A stretch of 11,918 nucleotides of DNA from Firmicutes bacterium AM55-24TS (GTDB lineage: Bacteria; Bacillota; Clostridia; UBA1381). Made by a program: the position numbers and the translations under genes. Numbering within the stretch: position 1 is the first letter of the stretch; each line of letters begins with the position of its first letter. The notes beneath the pieces are model-generated. The model did not search any database, had not been told where the DNA came from, and saw only the letters and a program-made list of their open reading frames with translations. Location: the NCBI GenBank assembly GCA_003460745.1, contig QTVU01000063.1:1-11918 (forward strand), in the 5' to 3' direction. Below are positions 6,961 through 11,918 of the stretch, one piece after another.

Positions 6961-8529
6961 ATGGGGTTAAAGATGTCATTCGACTTCAACAAAGAAAATC
7001 AAGAAAGCGAAGTAAAAACAAATACGACTTCAAGCAATGGCGGGTTAAAAATGAATGGATTTTCAGATTCAGCACCTTCGGGAGCTTATGATAATTCTTC
7101 AATGAAAGCGAGCAAGCTAAAAATGAATAACTTTAGCGATACAAGTTCTGCAAACCCTCCTGAAGAGAACAGTTATAGTAATTCAGAACCGAAAGAAAAT
7201 TCATATTCAACACCATTTGAAAGTACGAAATTCAATAATCCTAAATCTTATGATTATAAGTCAGACGATAATATTTTATCGAAAGGTTTAAGAATATTAA
7301 AGTCGAAAAAATTTATTATCCCTGTGTCAATATGTGCAGTGTTAATAATTGCTTTGTGCATAGGTATGTCTGTAAGACGTAACAGTGATTCGTATTTATA
7401 CGGATTATTGGACGATGGTAATGTTTCTAAAATTTCTGAATTATATGTGTCTAATTATAGTAAAAATGCAAATAAACAATCAGACTTTATTGATAAAATC
7501 GATACATATGCCGAGTCGAATTTTAATGAATATGTTAATGACAGTATAAGTTATGATGAGCTTATGAGAAAATATAGCACAATTCAAAGTGTATATGACA
7601 GATTTTCGATTAATGATTCCGAGTTTGAATCAAATATGAAATCAGCTGACAGCATAAAAGAATTAAAGACTATGTATCAAAAAGGTATTGCATATATGGA
7701 AGAGAAGAATTACCCTGATGCAATAGAAGTTTTTGAAGAAATACTGAAAAAATCTAAAAACTATCCAAATGTTGCCGATAAAATGAGTGAGGCAAAAAGT
7801 GCATATAAACAACAACTTATGAGTCAAGCAGATGAAAAAATAAATTCAAAGGACTATAGCGGAGCTTTGGAAATATTAGAAAAAGGAGAAAACTATTTTA
7901 CTGATGACTCTACATTCTCTTCAAAGATAACGGAAGTGAAAAATAATGTAAAAAATACGGCATTATCCGAGGCAGAAAGTGCTTTTTCGACAGAGGGCTA
8001 TCAAAAATCAATAACAATTATTGAAACTGCAATATCATTTTGTGGAGAAAACGAAGAATTAACCAATGCTTTAAATAAATATAAGGCATATGTTCCTGTT
8101 AATATCGTTGATATTGACCCGAGTGAAACATCAAGAAATAATAAGGTCGAGAAAGGCGAAACAGGAGTAGATAATACAAATCAAACGCATAAAAAGAATT
8201 TATATGCGTTCCATAGATTGTATAGTCAAGACGATGCATATGCTGTTTATCCCTTAATGGGAAAATACGATACGCTAACGTTTGAGGCTTATAGAAGTAA
8301 TTATGATACTTCTACCGATGAATCGATAACGATTAAAATATTCGGTGATAACACAGAATTACAATCTATTGTCATAGACAAGGGATTTAATCCAAATCAA
8401 TACAGTATTGATATATCAGGTGTACAAAAATTAAAAATTGTATTTGAAAGCTACGATACAAATGTTTTCAAGCAATTTGATAAATTGCCGGGTGAACTTG
8501 CAAATGTGATAGTTTCAAAAACAAAATAA
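6961..8529 (+). CDS. Receptor-like protein: LKM tail, TPR, NPCBM-like domain
   Basis: This 522-residue protein has a Ser/Asn-rich cytoplasmic tail (1-115) with three LKM motifs: LKMSFDF at 3-9, LKMNGFSD at 29-36 and LKMNNFSD at 53-60. One membrane helix follows at about 118-137. The outer part is helical at 150-370, with TPR-like pairs such as YMEEKNYPDAIEVFEEIL (245-262) and INSKDYSGALEILEKGE (294-310). It ends in a beta-rich domain (about 408-522) that fits the NPCBM/NEW2 carbohydrate-binding pattern (YAVYPLMGKYDTLTFEA, ITIKIFGDN, then SIDISGVQKLKIVF). The start at 6961 is set by GAGGGGA at 6947-6953. The ATG at 6886 lies inside the previous gene. I infer a wall-glycan sensor whose tail is reachable by the kinase. 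The NPCBM call is from pattern only. Confidence 0.85.
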   Translation: MGLKMSFDFNKENQESEVKTNTTSSNGGLKMNGFSDSAPSGAYDNSSMKASKLKMNNFSDTSSANPPEENSYSNSEPKENSYSTPFESTKFNNPKSYDYKSDDNILSKGLRILKSKKFIIPVSICAVLIIALCIGMSVRRNSDSYLYGLLDDGNVSKISELYVSNYSKNANKQSDFIDKIDTYAESNFNEYVNDSISYDELMRKYSTIQSVYDRFSINDSEFESNMKSADSIKELKTMYQKGIAYMEEKNYPDAIEVFEEILKKSKNYPNVADKMSEAKSAYKQQLMSQADEKINSKDYSGALEILEKGENYFTDDSTFSSKITEVKNNVKNTALSEAESAFSTEGYQKSITIIETAISFCGENEELTNALNKYKAYVPVNIVDIDPSETSRNNKVEKGETGVDNTNQTHKKNLYAFHRLYSQDDAYAVYPLMGKYDTLTFEAYRSNYDTSTDESITIKIFGDNTELQSIVIDKGFNPNQYSIDISGVQKLKIVFESYDTNVFKQFDKLPGELANVIVSKTK

Positions 8530-8578
8530 GGTCAAAAATTTACAAACATAAATATAAAAAACAAAGGAGAACAAAATT

Positions 8579-9748
8579 ATGAAAAAAAGAGTATTTGCGG
8601 CAGCAACAGCTGCTATGATGACAGTAAGTGCATTAGGTTCTGTAACAGCAGGTGCATTTGAACAAACATCATATGCTGAAGATGTTTCAGTATATGTGAA
8701 CGGTCAAAAAATCGACAACGGTCAATATAAGCCTATTATTGCTAACGACAGAACTTTGGTAAGATTGGTGCCTATATTTGAAGCTTTAGGTTATTCTAAC
8801 TCATACGATTCAAATGCAAAAACAGTAACATTTGCAAAAGACGGTGGGACAGTAAGTTACAAATTTACAGCAGAAAACTATACAGCTGAAACAATATCTG
8901 ATGGTCAAGCTGAATCAACATATGAACTTGATGTTCCGGCAACGTTGCAATACAGTGACGTTTTTTATGTTCCATTAAGAGCATTTTGCGATATGGTTGG
9001 ATTAAATATTACTTGGGATAATGCGACAAGAAGTGTTTATGTAGAAAGTTCACTGCTTACATATGAACAAGCAAAAGAAAAAGCTACAGAGTTTGTAAAT
9101 GATTCCGATATTCTTCTCGGCGGTGACACAGCTATGGTAGAACACAACGGAAGACAAGCATATGCGTTTGTATTACGTTCAAAAGAATTAGTAGAGAACG
9201 GCGGTTCGGGTACAATGGGTACTACAATCTACGTATATGCTGATAATGGTGAAGTTGATGGAATAAAAGGAAATGCAACTGGTAATGTAAATTCAAATAT
9301 TAGTGAGAAAACAAATGAGAGTCAGGCATATGTGTGTTTGGGAATGATTGTGGAAAAAGGTATATTAAAAGAATACTTGAATGGTGACATTTCTGAATCA
9401 GAAGTTGAAGCAGCTCCACATAATGAAATTGACAAAACAACAGAAAACGGATTGACAATTTCAAAAGCACTTGAAATAGTAAATGTTGCTTATGAAGATA
9501 AAGTATCAGGTTCGGCACACGTATATTCCGATTACGTAGAAATAGGTAAAACTGAACAATTAAAATCGGACAACGGATATAATTGCTACAGAGTTAAATA
9601 TTTACCTAACGGTTCTACATGGGCACAAACTGACAAGAACGTACCATGCTATGAAGTTTATGCTTGCTCTGATAAAAACTTCTCAGATACAAATACAAGC
9701 GGAAGAGTTGTTGATATGAATAATAACATCATTGGTGTGGCTAATTAA
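8579..9748 (+). CDS. Secreted copper-amine-oxidase-N-domain protein
   Basis: This 389-residue protein has a signal peptide (Lys-rich start, hydrophobic Ala-rich core, likely cut near residue 25 or 33). A copper amine oxidase N-terminal-like domain follows (about 36-156), with the family's hallmarks PIIANDRTLVRLVPIFEALG at 52-71, DVPATL, and FYVPLRAFCDMVG with the closing strand ITWDNATRSVYV. The rest (160-389) has two related-looking segments that begin LTYEQAKEKATEFV and LTISKALEIVNVAY, perhaps PepSY-like. This domain family is found in wall-associated proteins and does not imply an oxidase. AAAGGAGA at 8563-8570 fixes the start. A 49-base gap separates it from the upstream gene, without a clear promoter or terminator, so read-through from the operon is likely. 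Confidence 0.85.
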   Translation: MKKRVFAAATAAMMTVSALGSVTAGAFEQTSYAEDVSVYVNGQKIDNGQYKPIIANDRTLVRLVPIFEALGYSNSYDSNAKTVTFAKDGGTVSYKFTAENYTAETISDGQAESTYELDVPATLQYSDVFYVPLRAFCDMVGLNITWDNATRSVYVESSLLTYEQAKEKATEFVNDSDILLGGDTAMVEHNGRQAYAFVLRSKELVENGGSGTMGTTIYVYADNGEVDGIKGNATGNVNSNISEKTNESQAYVCLGMIVEKGILKEYLNGDISESEVEAAPHNEIDKTTENGLTISKALEIVNVAYEDKVSGSAHVYSDYVEIGKTEQLKSDNGYNCYRVKYLPNGSTWAQTDKNVPCYEVYACSDKNFSDTNTSGRVVDMNNNIIGVAN

Positions 9749-9814
9749 TAAAACTCAAAAAATAATTTATGTTTTGTGAATTTTTGAACCAGTAAAATAG
9801 AAAGAAGTGATAAT

Positions 9815-10210
9815 ATGTTTAAAAATATTGGTGGAAAAATAAAAGTTTTCGCTATAATTGTATTTATTATATGGATACTAATAGGCATTGGTTGTTGTAT
9901 TGCATTTATAGCATTATCAAATGAGTGGTTTGACGATGCGTCTGCCGGTACGTTAATAGGCGTGCTTTCACTGTTATTGAGTATAGTTTTAGGATATTTG
10001 TCTGTTATGTTTACATACGGTTACGGAGAACTTATTGAGAGTACGATGCAAATAAGGGATAAATTATGTGGAACATCTACAAGTTATACTTCAAGTTCGA
10101 TGGGCGGTGGATATACATCAACACCGCCGATTGGCAGATACTCTGCTCCGACATCAAGTTCCGGTCATAGCGGTGGAGGAAAGTCGTTCGGAGCAAGAAG
10201 ATCACTATAA
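9815..10210 (+). CDS. Small two-helix membrane protein, Ser/Gly tail
   Basis: This 131-residue protein has a short N-terminus (MFKNIGGKIK), two membrane segments (about 11-33 and 46-67), and a cytoplasmic-side tail rich in Ser, Thr and Gly that ends KSFGARRSL. The MFKNIG start and the YGYGELIE segment after helix 2 resemble a family of small clostridial membrane proteins, often with a C-terminal zinc ribbon. Here the tail is low-complexity and no ribbon is present. The ribosome site is weaker than elsewhere (GAAGTG at 9804-9809). A 66-base gap, with no convincing terminator or promoter, precedes it. The next gene starts 14 bases after its stop. Function unknown. The Ser/Thr-rich tail is another possible kinase target. 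Confidence 0.78.
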   Translation: MFKNIGGKIKVFAIIVFIIWILIGIGCCIAFIALSNEWFDDASAGTLIGVLSLLLSIVLGYLSVMFTYGYGELIESTMQIRDKLCGTSTSYTSSSMGGGYTSTPPIGRYSAPTSSSGHSGGGKSFGARRSL

Positions 10211-10223
10211 ATGGAGGATTTGT

Positions 10224-10667
10224 ATGAATAGAGTGAAAAAGTTTATAACCGGAATAATATTTTTAGTGATGCTTACTGTATCATTAAATGTTTTTGCTGA
10301 AGATATATCCGTCACATTAAACGGTAGTAATATAGTATTTGAAGATGCGAAACCGATAATATATAATGATAGAACTTTAATTCCTATTCGTGCTGTATTT
10401 GAAAAAGCAAATTGCTATGTCGACTGGGATTCTAAAAATAATATGGCAGTTATAGGAAATGAAGAAAAAGTCATTTTCATTTCAATAAACAGTGAAAAAA
10501 TGAAAGTATATGATATAGTAAAAGATGAAGAAAATGAAATTGATTTAGATGTTCCGGCTATGATAGTAGATGAAAGCACCATGATACCATTAAGGGCTGT
10601 GAGTGAGGCTTTAGGAGCAAAAGTAGAATGGAATCAGCAGAGTAACACAGTATCATTAAATATTTAG
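10224..10667 (+). CDS. Secreted copper-amine-oxidase-N-domain protein (short)
   Basis: This 147-residue protein has a signal peptide (1-25, cut likely after VFA) followed by one copper amine oxidase N-terminal-like domain filling the rest. Hallmarks are KPIIYNDRTLIPIRAVFE at 43-60, VDWDSKNNMAVI, DVPAMIVDESTMIPLRAVSE at 109-127, and the closing VEWNQQSNTVSL. It is essentially a single-domain version of the protein encoded at 8579. GGAGG at 10213-10217 sets the ATG at 10224. Longer in-frame starts from 10068 lie inside the preceding gene and would bury the signal peptide, so I reject them. It is closely followed by the M23 peptidase gene (11 bases), whose ribosome site overlaps its stop codon. 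It probably acts in or on the cell wall; exact role unknown. Confidence 0.88.
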   Translation: MNRVKKFITGIIFLVMLTVSLNVFAEDISVTLNGSNIVFEDAKPIIYNDRTLIPIRAVFEKANCYVDWDSKNNMAVIGNEEKVIFISINSEKMKVYDIVKDEENEIDLDVPAMIVDESTMIPLRAVSEALGAKVEWNQQSNTVSLNI

Positions 10668-10678
10668 GAGGTAACAAA

Positions 10679-11918
10679 ATGAGAAAAAGATATATTAAGA
10701 ATATGTTAATGACTTTAGTTGTTGTAATTTTAACAATGAGTACGACATTTGCTTTAGCAGAAGATAAAGTAAACGGTTTTCCTTTGCCTACTAATAAGTC
10801 ATATGCAGTTACAGTGTTATCAAGATATTCCGGTGGTGGTAATCATGATAGTTACCTATATACATATGGACCATTGAAAGGTCAAAATGTAGACAGAAAT
10901 GTTGTTATGGATATTTCAGCAAGTGCATGGACACCTATATATGCGGTAGCAAGCGGAACAGTACGAACCAACAAATATGGAAACAATGGTGGTAATTATT
11001 TGGTTATCGCTCATGATGATGGCACATACTCTTATTACGGTCATATGCAAAGTCGTTCATCATACGGCGTAGGAAGTCGTGTTAATGCCGGAGATATTAT
11101 TGGATATGTAGGAAAGACAGGAACTGCTTCAGGTTATCATTTGCATTTTGAATGGTCATGGCATGATCCGTATTGTGAATACAGCAGTAAAGGGTATGTA
11201 TATACGTGCCCTAATTCAGGCGCAAGTGTATATCCTCATACTCATGCAAATACCACAGCAGCAACAACCAACAACAATAATAATGGAGCATATACTGCAT
11301 ATGCAGTTAATACGGACGGCTCACTGGCTATAAACAGTACGAATGCAGCGGGACATCAAATTGGATCTATTCCGGAGGGAGCGTCATGCACAGTATATCC
11401 AAATAGATCTGTAGGTAATTGGCGTTGGGTAGAATATAACGGTGTGAGTGGATACTCGTATTATAAATATCTTACAACGAATAAACCTAATAGTGGTTCC
11501 AACTCTATATCATTTAGCGTGAGCGCAACGGGTACATCATCAACAAATACTTGGACAGGGACTGTAAGAGGAACAGATGGAAGTCTTGTTATAAACAGTA
11601 AGCCAAAGGTCGGAAATGATATTGGATATATTCCGGAAGGTGCAACATGTACAGTGTATCCGGATAAGACATCAGGAAACTGGTATTGGGTAGAATATAA
11701 CGGTATTAGAGGATATTCATATAAGTCATATATTGTTCAAAATAGCTCAAGTTCTTCAAATACACGAAAAGGTATTATCAGAGGAACAGATGGAAGTCTT
11801 GTTATAAATAGTAAGCCAAAGGTCGGAAATGATATTGGATATATTCCGGAAGGTGCAACATGTACAGTGTATCCGGATAAGACATCAGGAAACTGGTATT
11901 GGGTAGAATATAACGGTA
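10679..11918 (+). CDS. Secreted M23-type peptidase with SH3 repeats (partial)
   Basis: The gene runs off the window end; 413 residues are visible. It has a signal peptide (1-27, ALA before ED), an M23 (LytM/lysostaphin-like) peptidase domain (about 48-165) and at least three bacterial SH3-like domains (about 205-265, 295-352 and 366 onward). The peptidase shows Asp78 in VVMDISASAWTPIYAVASG, His122 in YYGHM and the HLHF motif (His154, His156). The residue four before Asp78, normally the first zinc-binding His of HxxxD, is Asn74, so hydrolysis may be lost or altered. SH3 domains of this kind usually bind peptidoglycan. AGGAGGT at 10666-10672 sets the start. Active members cut peptidoglycan cross-bridges or stem peptides. 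This one could be an enzyme with an alternative ligand or an inactive wall-binding regulator. Confidence 0.9.
   Translation, partial: MRKRYIKNMLMTLVVVILTMSTTFALAEDKVNGFPLPTNKSYAVTVLSRYSGGGNHDSYLYTYGPLKGQNVDRNVVMDISASAWTPIYAVASGTVRTNKYGNNGGNYLVIAHDDGTYSYYGHMQSRSSYGVGSRVNAGDIIGYVGKTGTASGYHLHFEWSWHDPYCEYSSKGYVYTCPNSGASVYPHTHANTTAATTNNNNNGAYTAYAVNTDGSLAINSTNAAGHQIGSIPEGASCTVYPNRSVGNWRWVEYNGVSGYSYYKYLTTNKPNSGSNSISFSVSATGTSSTNTWTGTVRGTDGSLVINSKPKVGNDIGYIPEGATCTVYPDKTSGNWYWVEYNGIRGYSYKSYIVQNSSSSSNTRKGIIRGTDGSLVINSKPKVGNDIGYIPEGATCTVYPDKTSGNWYWVEYNG
11567..11918 (+). repeat. Near-identical tandem SH3-encoding repeat
   Basis: A 213-base period repeats from 11567 and from 11780. Over the 139 bases visible in the second copy (11780-11918) only one base differs from the first (a silent AAC to AAT in an Asn codon). 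An earlier, more diverged copy covers about 11287-11466. Recent duplication or gene conversion is implied. The window ends inside the array, so the copy number is unknown. Confidence 0.9.

Noticed and set aside
8530..8578. Possible promoter or terminator before the secreted-protein gene
   Set aside because: No spaced -35/-10 pair and no hairpin with a U-run can be found; only the ribosome site is clear.
9300..9518. Minus-strand open frame of 72 codons
   Set aside because: It sits wholly inside the secreted-protein gene and has no recognisable features.
9749..9814. Possible promoter (TTGTGA ... TAAAAT) before the small membrane protein gene
   Set aside because: The spacing is about 13 bases, too short for a sigma-A promoter, and no terminator hairpin is present.
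10068..10223. N-terminal extension of the short copper-amine-oxidase-N protein
   Set aside because: It overlaps the preceding gene, and a strong GGAGG and a signal peptide start at 10224.
11148..11333. Short + frame inside the M23 gene
   Set aside because: It is out of frame with the continuous peptidase-SH3 reading frame that runs to the window end.

Overview
The window looks like chromosome of a low-GC Gram-positive bacterium of the class Clostridia. It is strongly A/T-rich and A/T-ending codons dominate. Nearly every gene has a strong GGAGG-type ribosome binding site. Copper-amine-oxidase-N-like secreted domains, WG repeats and an M23 peptidase with SH3 repeats are typical of this group. 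I cannot place it at genus level. All genes are on the + strand, and no RNA genes, transposons or CRISPR arrays are visible.

Region 1 (1-144) carries a good sigma-A-type promoter and leader. Region 2 (145-3784) encodes five membrane proteins: a zinc ribbon with a DUF4190-like membrane domain, a zinc ribbon with one helix and an outside domain, a large one-helix protein with repeated cytoplasmic FKSTFGQ motifs, a one-helix WG-repeat protein, and a two-helix protein. Region 3 (3803-6412) is the signalling core: a von Willebrand A (VWA) protein, a PP2C-type Ser/Thr phosphatase whose reading frame is broken by a -1 shift near 4858-4870, and a soluble Hanks-type Ser/Thr kinase. Region 4 (6426-8529) adds a zinc-ribbon four-helix protein and a one-helix receptor-like protein with TPR-like helices and a probable carbohydrate-binding (NPCBM-like) domain. 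Region 5 (8579-11918) encodes secreted or surface proteins: two copper-amine-oxidase-N-domain proteins, a small two-helix protein, and an M23-type peptidase with SH3 repeats that runs off the window end.

The VWA + PP2C + kinase set matches the layout of the TerY-P triad known from tellurite-resistance-associated systems, but no TerC or TerD gene is present here. My reading is a reversible phosphorylation system linked to the cell envelope. A soluble kinase and phosphatase would act on the long Ser/Thr-rich cytoplasmic tails of membrane proteins whose outer domains face the wall, with wall-active secreted proteins encoded next door. The strongest hint beyond gene order is a short motif (KGFK, or LKM followed by a Phe) that recurs in the cytoplasmic tails of several membrane proteins and at the extreme C-terminus of the kinase. 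Close packing from 145 to 8529 (gaps of about 1-25 bases) suggests one operon. Gaps of 49 and 66 bases flank the secreted-protein gene at 8579, without clear promoters or terminators.
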